A stretch of 64,000 nt of DNA. Source: Sordariomycetes sp. S80-01Y (Eukaryota; Ascomycota; Sordariomycetes). The position numbers and the translations under genes were made by a program. Position 1 is the first letter of the stretch; every line of letters begins with the position of its first letter. Under the pieces are notes generated by a model. It was not told the DNA's origin. It did not search any database and worked only from the letters and a program-made list of their open reading frames with translations. The stretch spans positions 868,001-932,000 of the forward strand of contig JAXQJY010000022.1 of NCBI GenBank assembly GCA_037042185.1, in the 5' to 3' direction. Below, in pieces: positions 1 through 10,658 of the stretch.

Positions 1-908
1 GCCATGGCAGTCATGGCGACTTGGTCATTGCAGTCAGGGCCGAAGAAACCTACAAGAATCTCACCCATGGACTCGTCCTCCTCGGGGAAGTCGGCAGTGG
101 TGATGACGGTCTCCTTAAGCTCTGGTGGCTGTGCTGAGTCGATCCACGGTCTTTTGAAAGGAGCATCCATGGGTGGTATGTCGTCCCTGATGCTCTCCTC
201 AAACTCATCCAGGATTTCTAGGAGCTGCTCCTGGTTTGCTTCGCCAACAATGACGAGGCAAAGATTACGAGGCTGGTACATGTCACGGTGGAACTGACGG
301 ATCCGCTCAGGGGTCAGCTTCCTCAGCGCCTCAGTCATGCCACCAGTCTCGTAGCGGAACCCAACGTTCTCCGGGTAGAGCGTTCGGCGCGCCTTGAGCT
401 CCATGATCTCACCGCTGTTGGATTGAACGGCCTGCATCTCGGAGTAGACAACGCCAGCGTCGTTGCCATCGCCATCGACGTGGTGGACTTCGGTGACAAT
501 GCCCTCGTCCGTAATGGTCGGCAGGATAATGTGCTCCAGGTACAGCGGTAGGATCTGTGCAAAACCATCCCAACCAGCGGTGTCGAGGGTGTAGGCAGTA
601 TGGTCCGTGGCTGTCCACGCATTGGTGCCGGAGTAGGCTCTTGACGCAAGCTTATCGAGCAACCCCTTGTACTGGTAACTCTTTGATCCCATAAAGACCA
701 AGTGCTCCAGCGTGTGAGGTGCTCCGGAGTCATCGAAGATTTCGGTGGCTAGTGTGAAGCAGCCCTTGATGTTAGGCCCCTTGCGGTCGGCCACGACGAC
801 CTGCATGCCGCTCCGTTCAGAGACATATTGGGTGATGGTGCAGGGCGCAAAATCTGTCTTAAAGGACTGGACTTGGCGAAAGCCGGTCTTGTTGACGGCG
901 GCCGGCAT
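1..908 (-). CDS. M16-family zinc metalloprotease (SDD3/YOL098C type), 3' part cut off by window edge
   Basis: The gene reads leftwards from an ATG at 908 and is still open at base 1, so only the N-terminal 302 residues are present. The inverted zinc motif HxxEH is visible as HTLEH within GAPHTLEHLVFMGS, followed by GTNAWTATDHTAYTLDTAGW and then ETGGMTEALRKLTPERIRQF. This is the layout of the N-terminal catalytic domain of the M16 subfamily that includes yeast YOL098C and resembles presequence-degrading proteases; members are usually about 1,000 residues. The family degrades peptides using one zinc ion. The start MPAAVNKTGF fits relatives that begin shortly before the FKTDFAxCTITQYVSERSG block. 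A good 3' splice site lies just upstream, at 925-928, so a 5'-leader intron is possible. Family assignment is secure; the substrate and compartment cannot be told from this part. Confidence 0.9.
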   Translation of the reverse strand, partial: MPAAVNKTGFRQVQSFKTDFAPCTITQYVSERSGMQVVVADRKGPNIKGCFTLATEIFDDSGAPHTLEHLVFMGSKSYQYKGLLDKLASRAYSGTNAWTATDHTAYTLDTAGWDGFAQILPLYLEHIILPTITDEGIVTEVHHVDGDGNDAGVVYSEMQAVQSNSGEIMELKARRTLYPENVGFRYETGGMTEALRKLTPERIRQFHRDMYQPRNLCLVIVGEANQEQLLEILDEFEESIRDDIPPMDAPFKRPWIDSAQPPELKETVITTADFPEEDESMGEILVGFFGPDCNDQVAMTAM

Positions 909-2011
909 GCTGTTCCAGACGGTCCTGGAAAAATGTGTCAGTCAATGATGGGGAAGCTTAGGAATGCGACGTGATGCAAAAGTGATAAAGCAGCGTGGTG
1001 CGTGATCCATGACGATACCCGGGACCCAGAACAGAACTGACTCGAAAGAAGGTCTGTTGAGATCCAACCAAGGCTGCTCAGTATACAGCATTTGATAGAG
1101 CAAGAAACTCAGCAGGGCAGCGGCGGTTGCAAACAAGCCCTGTGCAAAACGAGTCATCTTTTCCAAGGGTGCTGATAGTACCAAACCCAAACCCCGCTGT
1201 CATGAGTTTTCCAGTCGCGGGGCAGCATCAATCAACCAGAGTCAGGTGTACCTGGATAGCGAAAACCAAGTCCAGGATGCTGATGAGCGTAAAATAGAAG
1301 AAAGAGTCACTCACTGTAGGCAGGTAGGGTGGGTGTCCAGGCTGACTAGGATGCGAGGCAACCAGGCGACCCTTGAGAGACTCTTTGACCTTGGTGGTGT
1401 CGTGAATCTTGAAAATGCCCCGCGTCTTGACCAGTTACTCCACGCTGCCAGGGCCGGTCAAAGGGAGAGGTGAGTCGCCTCGGGTGTTCTAGAAGGAGGG
1501 AAAAGAAACAGAAGCAGAAATGAGAGATGATGAGGTTTGGTGCAGATATAGTAGCGTAGGCAAAAGGCACAAGCGCTTTTACAATGTTCTCAGAGGCTTC
1601 CAGCTACGGGATGGACAATGTGAAGTACGTACTTAGTGGGTACCGCGCGAGAGACTGAACAATGGGCCACACATGGGTGCTGTGGTTGGCTGCTGTTCAG
1701 AGCTCTGCGACCCACATCCTGCCAAGCCTGAGCATGAGTCCCGAAGCTGGCAACCTGGCACCATCGCCCACGACGTCAAGCCTCACCCAAATCTTGCCCA
1801 GTCAAGATCGACAATAGCTCGAGCCACCTACGCCGGGCCACGCGCATGATACTAATGGGTGAGAGCTTCGCCCTGTCGACGACATGATACCGTGACGAGA
1901 ACGAAACGAACTTTACGTCTACCGAACTCCAATCAAGCCCATCCCCAGTCCGTCTAAGCTATACCACTGAATGCGCCTCGGCTGGCCTCACTCTCCCGCC
2001 TCCCACCCACC
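909..2011. other. divergent promoter region between the M16 protease and the ZW10-like gene
   Basis: About 1.1 kb separates two divergent start codons. Toward the left, on the minus strand, two stretches look somewhat protein-like. One lies at about 1400-1290, with no upstream ATG. The other lies at 1157-1019 and begins MTRFAQGLFATAAALLSFLL, a hydrophobic segment followed by a GT donor. The second cannot be spliced in frame onto the M16 exon: it ends in phase 1 and phase 2 is needed. They may be leader exons or chance open frames. I see nothing else in 1500-2011 apart from the presumed promoters. Confidence 0.5.
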
Positions 2012-4685
2012 ATGGCCGAGTCGCAGCAGTTGAGTGAGGCAATTGTAGCCTTCGCCCGCGACGGCACGTTTCCCGATGTCTCCTTGCCGCCGGTTTCTCA
2101 GATCGACCTCCAGCCGACGATCGAAGCCTTGGACCGGACCAAGCGCGAGCTCGAGGTAGACGGCTCCCTATCCAATTCGACGCACCGACTAACACTTCTC
2201 GCAGGCCGACATCCACACGATCAACGAAGAGACCAGGGGCGAGGTCAGCTCCTGGGAGAAGAATGCCAAGAGTCTTCAAGACGACATTATCCGATCCAAA
2301 GCCATCGCCAATGATATCATCCGCCAATCCGAGGCCCCTGAGACTTCCGGAGAAGCGATCCAAGATGCCGAGGATAAGGCCGAGTTTCTGAATCGCGAAG
2401 TACAGTACAGCCAACAGTTATATGGGGTTCTCAAGGGCATCCATTATGTCAATAAGCTTCTCGGAGACGTCGAGACGGCGAGCAAGGAGCGGAGGATCTT
2501 GGATTCGTTGAGACTACTAGAGAGTATGATCCCCTCCGCTGTGCATACAATCGTGTAAAGCTAACACTTGAGAGAATGCTGGGGCGCAATGGACGAGCTG
2601 GGCGTGAGCAAAAGCTGTCGCGTCATGCGACTGCTGGACCTTCGGTGTTTCGAGCTGAAATCGGAGGTCCACGCGGTATTCGACCGAATATGGAAAGAAC
2701 TTATTCAGGTCGACGTTGGAGCAGGACAAGTGACTGTATACGACAGCCTGCCCAATGACCAAATGACCTTGTCCGACGCCGTAGTGGGTTTGAAGGCTTA
2801 CAAGGAGGTGGATGAACGCATGGAGCAGCTTTGGAGGAATATCGACGCGGCCATTGTGACACCTCGTATGGATGCACAAGCGGCCTCCGTTCCTAGGATC
2901 AAGGCGTCCGCTGATGTCCTACACCTCGACGGCAAAGCTGACAAGTCTGTGGAGGCGTTGTTGTCCGATCTGGAAACCATGGTGGCCTTGCTAGCTTCCA
3001 AGTTGCCATCAGATATGTTGGAAACCATGTGTAGCTTCATGATGGGCGACATGATCCCGCGGCTGATAGACACCTGGCTTTCGCCCGCCGTCCCCTCATC
3101 TCTAGGCAACATGGAAGGCTTTGAAGAGATCATTGACAGCTCCAGGAGGTTCTGCGATGCGCTAGACAGGCATGGATGCACCGCATTTGGCAAGCTCCGC
3201 GAGTGGGTTGACGATGCACCTTCAATATGGCTGGCCAAATGCAGAGAGACAGCGCTTGACACCATCCGCACGCGATTGACAAACGGCATTGGCAAGTCAA
3301 AGCAGGTCGAAAAGGTCGAGAAGCACATGGTGTCGTTGTCGGAAGGCAAAGAACTCGCAACTACGGGTGCTGGCGCGAGCGCTGAGACGAACGAGTGGGG
3401 GGACGACTGGGGCGACGCTTGGGATGAAGACGCGGATGAGCCGACGAATGGCGTCGAGGATACCCCCGTATCAAGACAAGAGACAGTCGCCAAGGGCGAG
3501 ACCGAAGACGACGGCGTTGACGCATGGGGCGCGTGGGACGATGAAGACGCAGAAAAGAAGTCCGACAAGCTCGGCAAGAAGCAAGATGAGGACGAGGACG
3601 ATGTCGCTGACGCGTGGGGCAACTGGGGCGACGACGATGCCATACCAGAACCCGACCCCGAGCCCAAAAGGCCCGCAAACTCGTCGAAAGCACTGCGAGA
3701 AGAAAACCCGAGCCAGGGTCGAGAGCAGACAAGGGAGCTTGTCCTCAAAGAGACATACCACATCTCCTCGATGCCAGAGCCTGTGCTTGAACTCATCTAC
3801 GACGTCTTAGAAGACGCCGCGACCTTGACGAAAGGCGGTGGAGAGTATGGCTCCGTCGCATCAACGGCGCCTGAGTTATTCGATCTTCCTACCTCAGCTC
3901 TGGCCCTGTTCAGGGCCATCTCACCCCATTATTACGCGCTTGATGGCGGTGGCAACATGTTCTTGTACAACGACGCGATGTATCTGGCCGAGCAGCTTTC
4001 CCGGTTCTCCGTGGATTGGAAACAACGCAAAGACCTCTCAGCCTCAGCCCGCGGCATGGTGCAGTTTGAAGGTGACGTGAAGACGCTCCAGAACTTTGCC
4101 AACCGCAGCTATGCTAGTGAAATGAACGTTCAGAAGACAGTGCTGCGCGATCTGGTGGGCGGGTCGCAGGGCCTTGCCGGGCAGGACGAGTGGGAGACGG
4201 CCATCGAATCCGGAACCGCCCGCATACGGACAATGGCGGCTACGTGGGAGTCTATCCTGGCCCGCTCGGTATGGTCGCAAGCTGTAGGATCGCTGGCTGA
4301 TGCTCTGGCCAGTAAACTCATCACTGATGTGCTTGAAATGGCATCTATCGGCCAGGAAGAAGCCTACAGCATCGCCAAAGTCATAGCCTCAGCCACCGAG
4401 CTCGACGACCTCTTCCTACCTAGCCGTCTCGCCGGCACACAGCCAGCGGAAGACGAGGTACCAACTACAGCGCAGTATGCACCCAATTGGCTGCGGCTCA
4501 AGTACCTCAGCGAGGTGCTGCAGAGCAACCTCAACGAGGTCAAGTATCTGTGGCTGGATAGTGAGCTGAGTTTGTACTTTAGCGTGAGCGAGGTCGTGGA
4601 CTTGATCGAGGCGAGCTTCGAGGACAACGCGCGGACAAGGGATGCCATCAGGGAGATTCAGGGGAAGCCCCAGCCATTAGCATAG
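2012..4685 (+). CDS. ZW10/Dsl1-type tethering protein (NRZ/Dsl1 and RZZ complex family), 857 aa, 3 exons
   Basis: Exons are 2012-2155, 2205-2523 and 2575-4685; both introns (49 and 51 nt) carry CTAAC branch sites and keep frame. The family tethers Golgi-derived COPI vesicles at the endoplasmic reticulum and, in animals, also acts at kinetochores. The N-terminal third is helical and charged. A disordered acidic linker at about residues 427-511 carries three Trp-rich repeats: EWGDDWGDAW, DAWGAWDDE and DAWGNWGDDD. The C-terminal half ends with RLKYLSEVLQSNLNEVKYLW, typical of filamentous fungal ZW10-like proteins. By analogy with yeast Dsl1, whose acidic loop binds coatomer through tryptophans, the linker may recruit COPI; that is inference. 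Length and exon structure suggest a complete gene. The name zw10 is commonly used for fungal members, although function here is more likely vesicle tethering. Confidence 0.85.
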
Positions 4686-5080
4686 GCTCAATCAGAGTCA
4701 GCACAGCCAGCCTGCAGGGTGTCATGGTTCAATCTCATCTGGATGTGGTGCCTTGCCTGTTCCTTGTAGTGTACCTCAGTAAGGCACCTTACTTGACCCT
4801 GAACTCAAGTACTTGCCGCTCTTTCCTGCGGCCTGCGGGTGCGCTTGCCCTGGTAACTTGAAAATCTCTGCACCTGCTTCCGTAGCAGCCTAGGGCTGTA
4901 CCTTTACCATGAGGTGCCTTGCTTTACTCCAACTTGAACTTCACTTCAAGCTGCCGGGAGCAGCCTCTTCACCTTATCTCCTAACTCCCACTCCTCTTTT
5001 CGCTCCCTCACGCCATCCAACTTCAATCATTTCTCCGCTACCAGTCCACTCAGAATATCCTTCCACCGCAGACCATCAAG
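4686..5080. other. intergenic region, ZW10-like 3' end to zinc-finger gene start
   Basis: About 395 bases between two plus-strand genes. They contain the first gene's 3' end and the second gene's promoter and leader. The leader is rich in C and T from about 4970 to 5060, a common feature upstream of fungal start codons. No other element was recognised. Confidence 0.5.
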
Positions 5081-6822
5081 ATGTCTGCCTACTCATCCTA
5101 CGATAGGGCGGAGAAGGCGAATCCGGCACATGATGGGCCTCACATCTGCATTCACTGCGAACCCAAGATCGTCTTCGGGAGCCGCGATAAACTTATGAAG
5201 CATAAGGCCGAAAAGCGCAACAGAAACCCCGACAGCCACATCCACTGTCAATTTTGCGGGCTCGACTTCGTCAACGCGGGATCTGAGATATATCATATCC
5301 AGCAGGTGAGTGCCCACGTCCATCATCCATCGTCTAGGTAAACACTGACTGTCCCCAGCACCACCCGAGCCCCCAGAGCCTCACTTGTCCAGCGTGTGGT
5401 CAGGGCCCCTTCGTGCGCGCGTCCGGTCTCGCGAAACACATTGAGCAGGGCAGGTGCACGCTGAAGATGCATCAGATCCAGGCAGCGCGGGACAAGAAGG
5501 CGGAGTTCGCGACAAGTCTTGTAAAGCTGACTGGTGCGCCGTTGAAGAATGACTTCACAGACTACATGCCCACCAAGCACAAGCTCACCACCGACGAAAA
5601 ATGGGGAGGATGGGGCGACTTAGAGGACGCTTTGAGAGAGGCTGCTCAATCACCGAACGATACTGACGCATGGAGTGTGAACACGCGCGAGAGAGCCTTT
5701 GACGAGGATTTTCCCCAACTGGGTAGCACGGCTGGCCAAGTCACGAATAGTGTCGCACCCCAGGCCGAGTCGATTGCTGATAGTGGCGCTGCCGTTACTG
5801 AGTCCCATACTATGGCTGGCGAGAATCACTCATCCTCACCTCAAGCTTTGCCACCACACCTAAGAGGCTCTAGGACCAACGCTCCAGCATCGACAACCAG
5901 CGATGTCTACCCTGCTGCAATCGCTCCCAGCGCAACTTGGAATCCTTCAAACCTACCGCAGAAAACCACACCTGCAGCAACTTCAAAAGATAAGACAGCT
6001 GCTAATCTGGAGAAGGCGGGTAAGGAGAATGCTGGCACTGGTTGGACCCCGCCTCATCTTCGCGGTCCTCAACCCAAGCCGCCAGTGCTGGCCCCGGCCC
6101 CGGACCCGAGTCACTTCCCTAAACCCAACGAGAAACCTACTCCCCCAGTTCCTGCTTGGACTGCACACAAGGAGCTCTTCCCCGGCGCAAGCGCCGCCCA
6201 GCACCCCACGCGTCAGCAGCTCGAGGATGCCACTACGCCCAAGGTCGATGTCCGCACATGCCTCGATTCCGGTCATCCAGGCCACCCCCATTGGTGGGCC
6301 GGCCGGTATTGGTGTGAGTATAACAACGCATTTATGTGTCCCAAGCCGCGATGTGGAAAAGCTTTCAAGAATCAACAGACACTGGGCGGCCACCTCAACG
6401 GTCCCGCTCATGGCGGCACAAAGCACACTTGTCCATCCTGTCACAAGACTTTCCATTCTCTCGAGGCAACAGTAGCACACTCGGAATCTCCCAGCTCGCG
6501 CTGTCAACTCCGCCACACGGAGGGGTTCAGGGCGTACATGGACCAGCTAACAGGCGGTGTTGTTGACGTCAACTTTTATTCACACGGGGATGGAACACAC
6601 AAGTACGAGACTTCTGTTAAATCGATGCACCAGTTTGGCAACAAAAAAATGGCCGAGGCAGCTGAGGAGGCCCGTAAGGCCGAGAAGGAGCAGATGGACA
6701 TGGAAGTCAGGCAGAAGACCGAGTTTGAGAAGGCAAAGAAGCGGGAGGAGGAAGAGAAAGCTCAGAAAGCATCGGAATTCAAGGCGGGAATCCAGGCCCT
6801 CAATGCCATCAAGAGGAAGTAA
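5081..6822 (+). CDS. C2H2-type zinc-finger protein of unknown role, 562 aa, 2 exons
   Basis: Exons are 5081-5305 and 5359-6822, with a 53-nt intron. The N-terminal about 110 residues carry three Cys/His units: one at residues 23-45, one starting CQFCGLDF near 57, and one starting CPACGQGPF near 86. The middle is low-complexity and holds two copies of a PPHLRG motif (DNA about 5850-5870 and 6048-6064). Near the C terminus are two further fingers, CPKPRCGKAF near residue 402 and CPSCHKTF near 433, preceded by an aromatic block around HWWAGRYWCEYNNAF. A lysine/glutamate-rich coiled coil closes the protein at about residues 505-556. Proteins of this shape are widespread in filamentous fungi as C2H2 finger domain proteins without an assigned function; RNA or DNA binding is plausible but not shown. 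The start is the first ATG after a pyrimidine-rich leader and precedes the first finger. Confidence 0.85.
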
Positions 6823-7564
6823 GGGAAGACCAACAGATTCGACAATCAGTCCATGTGCAGCCCAACGAGGTCCGCTGGGGGACATCTGAGATCTGGAATC
6901 GCTGGGCTCTATCGTATGCTTTTCGTATTTTCCTATCGCTTCTAGGGAGATTCCGAATGATACCAGGACGAACATTGCCTGAGCCCGGGAAAATGTAAAG
7001 TAGAATGCACTGTCGCGGTAAGGACGCGAACAGACAGCTGGGGTAGCACACGAAGTCAACCCATTATTGAAACTTCCGAGGATGGAATTTCGTCGCTATG
7101 AATCAGAAGTGCCGGCCGAGTTGCGTTGAGTGATTACGCTGAGAGGAGCAGTAATCAGCGGCGTCGAGGAGGAAAGGGGGAACTCAGGGGGGGACGCCAC
7201 ATGAGGCTCACGACGTAGTAGCGCCAAGCTACGCGTCAAAGTCCGCGGCTCCGCCCCCTGATGACCTAAGCTAGTCCGCATGTGGGCTCTGCGGCGCCCA
7301 TCCATAGATCAACTTCAGCCTACGATATCCCACGAGTTTCAGGGTCCTTCTACACTTCTGCTTCGTCACGAGCTCCAATTGCGGTGTCGATCCGCCGTCT
7401 TCCTACTACCACGAACGCTCCCCCCCAGGCTGCCTGCAGCTAGAATCTCGTTGACGGAAAATGCTCATGTAATCAACCGACACCAGCACGCGCCTCCAAC
7501 CTTCGTTCCGCGACTATTCCGATGCCCTCGAGTCCGAAATACACATAAGAGACGTCCCTTCACA
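6823..7564. other. intergenic region and 5' leader of the palmitoyltransferase gene
   Basis: About 740 bases. The frame of the next gene stays open back to an ATG at 7280, but residues from there lack family resemblance, so the part from 7280 is read as a long 5' leader. Nothing else was recognised. Confidence 0.5.
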
Positions 7565-9139
7565 ATGATGGCGCGCCGCTGCGGCCGGCGCTTATCAAGC
7601 GCTTGCTGCACCACAGCCAAATACCTACCCCTCGTCTTCGTCTACTCCCTCACCTCCTGGGCCCTCTGGGTCATCATCCAGATCGGCGCCTCAGGGTCCT
7701 CCAGCAGCTGGATAGGCAGCGGCTCCTCGGCCTTCGGAATCCTGCTGTACGCGCTCCTCAACTGGAGCTACACTGTTGCCGTCTTCACGAACCCGGGCTC
7801 GACCACGAACGATGACGGGTACGGGCTGTTGCCCATGAGCCAGACGAGCCAGAACAATGCTACGAGTTTCACGGTGAAGTCGAATGGCGAATTTCGGTTT
7901 TGCAAGAAGTGCCAGGCCAGGAAGCCTGACCGGGCGCATCACTGTTCGACCTGTCGACGCTGCGTGCTTAAGATGGACCACCACTGCCCCTGGTTGGCGA
8001 CCTGCATTGGCCTGAAGAACCACAAGGCTTTCCTCCTTTTCCTCATCTACACCACCCTGTTCTGCTTTTACGCGTTTGCAGTGTCCGGTTGCTGGACTTG
8101 GACGGAGATCCTGGCCAACACACAGTACATGGAGAATCTCATGCCCGTCAACTTCATCATGCTGGCGGTCATGTCTGGTATTATAGCGCTGGTGGTGGGC
8201 GCATTCACGGCGTGGCACATCATGCTGGCCTCCAAGGGCCAGACGACGATTGAGTGTCTCGAGAAGACGAGATACCTGTCGCCGCTGAGGAAGACCTTCC
8301 ACCAGGCGCACAACCCGGCCAACCACGTACCGCAGGCCGCGCAGCAGATTGTCGACTTCCACGCCAACGCTGTCCCTGGGGTGACGAGGCCGGAAGAAGG
8401 TGAGATTGATTTATCAAGGCAGAATACAGGCCTCGACGGGCAGAGGCCAGTCGCCATGAGCTACGTTGAGATGGAGGCTGCGCGCTCGAGGAAGCGTTAC
8501 GAGGACTACCTGGACGAACAGGACTCTTCCAAGCTACCAAACGCCTTCGACCTGGGATGGCGAAGGAACTTGCGACACCTCTTCGGCCCGACTCCGCTTC
8601 TGTGGTTCGTCCCGGTCTGCAACACCATCGGCGACGGATGGGCGTGGGAGGCAAGCCCCAAGTGGATAGAAGCGCGAGACCGCCTACGCGCCGAACGCGA
8701 GCAGCAGCGCCTCCGTGAAGTCCACGCCGGCTGGGGCGATGGCGACCCTGACGACGAGCCTCCCGTCATCACCCGCGTCCACGCCACGGAGCCCTCCGGC
8801 GGCGCGGGCCGACACTACCCTGCCGAGCGGCCGTCGATGGCGATCCGCACGCCCAGCAAAGCTGACAGGATCCTTGGGAGGGACCCCAGCCTCTACGCGG
8901 ACGGCCCGCAGGACGTTCCAATGCGCAAGCTCAGCCCCAGGGGCCGGACGGTGGACGACGAGCTCGACGAGATCGACGCCGAGGACGAGGAGCATGACGA
9001 GGGGAAGAAGTACGAAGCCGCCATGAATGTCGTCACCAACGGTGGATGGAAGCGCGGCGGGGCGAGCGGCGTGTTGAGACAGCAGAGGAGCAGAGGCCAG
9101 ACGCCGAGTCCGGGTCTGCTGGACGACGGCGTTGATTGA
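7565..9139 (+). CDS. pfa3: DHHC palmitoyltransferase, Pfa3-type, 524 aa, intronless
   Basis: This is an integral membrane S-acyltransferase that moves a fatty acyl group to cysteines of target proteins; yeast Pfa3 acts at the vacuole on Vac8. Two N-terminal membrane segments (about residues 18-38 and 48-70) are followed by the Cys-rich DHHC domain, with FCKKCQARKPDRAHHCSTC and then the catalytic DHHC near residue 138 in KMDHHCPWLATCIGLKNHKA. Two more membrane segments follow. An NPGS stretch stands where the family has a DPG-type motif, and a TTxE motif (QTTIE) lies near residue 226. The C-terminal about 200 residues are hydrophilic and acidic. The start at 7565 (second ATG at 7568) gives MMARRCGRRL, matching the usual MARRWGR-like beginning of fungal Pfa3; an in-frame ATG at 7280 would add 95 unrelated residues. 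The Pfa3 assignment rests on recalled family resemblance. Confidence 0.87.
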   Translation: MMARRCGRRLSSACCTTAKYLPLVFVYSLTSWALWVIIQIGASGSSSSWIGSGSSAFGILLYALLNWSYTVAVFTNPGSTTNDDGYGLLPMSQTSQNNATSFTVKSNGEFRFCKKCQARKPDRAHHCSTCRRCVLKMDHHCPWLATCIGLKNHKAFLLFLIYTTLFCFYAFAVSGCWTWTEILANTQYMENLMPVNFIMLAVMSGIIALVVGAFTAWHIMLASKGQTTIECLEKTRYLSPLRKTFHQAHNPANHVPQAAQQIVDFHANAVPGVTRPEEGEIDLSRQNTGLDGQRPVAMSYVEMEAARSRKRYEDYLDEQDSSKLPNAFDLGWRRNLRHLFGPTPLLWFVPVCNTIGDGWAWEASPKWIEARDRLRAEREQQRLREVHAGWGDGDPDDEPPVITRVHATEPSGGAGRHYPAERPSMAIRTPSKADRILGRDPSLYADGPQDVPMRKLSPRGRTVDDELDEIDAEDEEHDEGKKYEAAMNVVTNGGWKRGGASGVLRQQRSRGQTPSPGLLDDGVD

Positions 9140-10658
9140 AGGCGCACTGCGCGTATTTCGGGGCGTCAAACATGCTGCCCTGTACTTTTGTATCGGGGCC
9201 CATCGGCGGCGTTCGGGTGTATTTTCCAACTTTCAAAGGATTATTATCAGGGGGGAACCATGTAGTCTATACTAGCGAGCCAGTGGAATTTCCACATCAA
9301 GCCCCGTATCACGAATAGATAATAACACACCATCCATCATCCACAATGAATCACGACTCGGTTTCGAATCAGCGCTTAAGATGAGGTTCCCTCCCCAGTC
9401 GCGCGATCCACGAGGATCATCGTCACGCGCGCATTTCACGTCAAAACCGCTCCCCCCCCCCCCCCACCGGGCTCCGCAGCATTTGGGCGGTTCGTTCTGC
9501 TCCCTATAGGGTCGAAAAGGGGGGGAGGGGGGGAGGGGAGGGGAGCGGCCCGCGTGGGTGGGATCTTCGGTTGGGCACGCAGACGTACATGCGCACATGC
9601 ATGCATACATGGGTAAGGTAGATACATGTGCACTTCTCTATTCGAAGAGCCCATGAGGAAGAGGGTAAAAAGACCGCCTCACCGCCCCACCGCTTGCTGC
9701 CTCGGTCTTACTTAGGACGTTTCTTTCGGCGGGAAAGTCTCAAGTCAGTGAGGCGTCATGGCCGGGTTGACGAGTCATTTGGTGAGACGTCACGACTCTG
9801 TGGATCGTGCTGCGCTCCCGACGACGGGGATTGCGTAGGCAAAAGTGATGCTGATGCGCCCAGCCATCATCGCCCACGTGGGGGACGAGTTGCTGCTTGG
9901 GTGGGTGTTCACATCACATCACGGTAGGCGTTCACGATACATTGAGTCAGAAGTGGTTGGATAGTAGTCATCATTCGTAAATGGGCTCTCTAATCGCCCG
10001 TGTCCCTTCCAGGGCCAGCCAGGAGGTATGCATTCTTCGCAGCGCGAGCCGCCTTTGGTATTGTATCATGCATGAAACCACCTCCCCGCCCGATCCCATT
10101 GTTCCAGATGCAGATCAAATCCCTGGAGAAACCAATATAACGAAATGACAAACGCCGAGTGTTCTGGGTCCCTGCCAGATACTGTTCCCTTTTCCAACAC
10201 GAGGGGGGGTGTGTCGGCAAATGCGCTTCCCTGTGTCCCCTGTCCTTGTCTATGCGATATGAATTTGCTGCTGTGTTCCATTTTCCGGCCGTGCTATGCT
10301 GTGCTTCTGCTGTGGGTTTCTCGAAAATTCCGGCGAGATAAACGATGTGATATGATGTGATGTGACAACCCCGGCTGGTGTATGCATTCCCTGCTCAAAT
10401 TGGCAACCGGTCCTCTTGATCAAATGACGGGGGTATTTTTCGTGTTTGTGTGTTTTCGAAGCGCTGTGACAAAGGAAAAATGATCAGAGTACAAATACAC
10501 TCTGGCGGGGCAAGTGGTAGTTGACCACCAGGTACCCGTTGAGGCCGTCAAGGCCGTGGGGGATGAATGGCGGATGACACCCTCCCTTCCTGGGGTGCGG
10601 CGTCCCGGTAGTGAAATGTTCAAGAAATGAATACGATCCAAAGACACACGAAGGTGTC
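9140..10658. other. convergent intergenic region between palmitoyltransferase and phospholipase C
   Basis: About 1.5 kb holding the two 3' ends. The striking content is a run of 14 C and a nearby G-rich block (given separately). No coding signal that I trust on either strand. Confidence 0.5.
9452..9544. repeat. C14 homopolymer followed by G7-A-G7-A-G4-A-G4 block
   Basis: Bases 9452-9465 are 14 consecutive C. Bases 9519-9543 read G7, A, G7, A, G4, A, G4. Four G-runs separated by single A bases meet the usual pattern for a G-quadruplex on the plus strand. The C-run could pair with the G-runs as a hairpin about 50 bases apart. No family repeat is implied; runs like these are also prone to sequencing error. 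Confidence 0.85.

Noticed and set aside
1019-1157. dpm3-like gene
   Set aside because: Only the N-terminal hydrophobic part is vaguely similar; the conserved C-terminal segment of Dpm3 is not found in any frame downstream.
7280-7564. 95-residue N-terminal extension of the palmitoyltransferase
   Set aside because: In-frame and open, but unlike any Pfa3 N terminus; the tandem ATG at 7565/7568 matches the family start.
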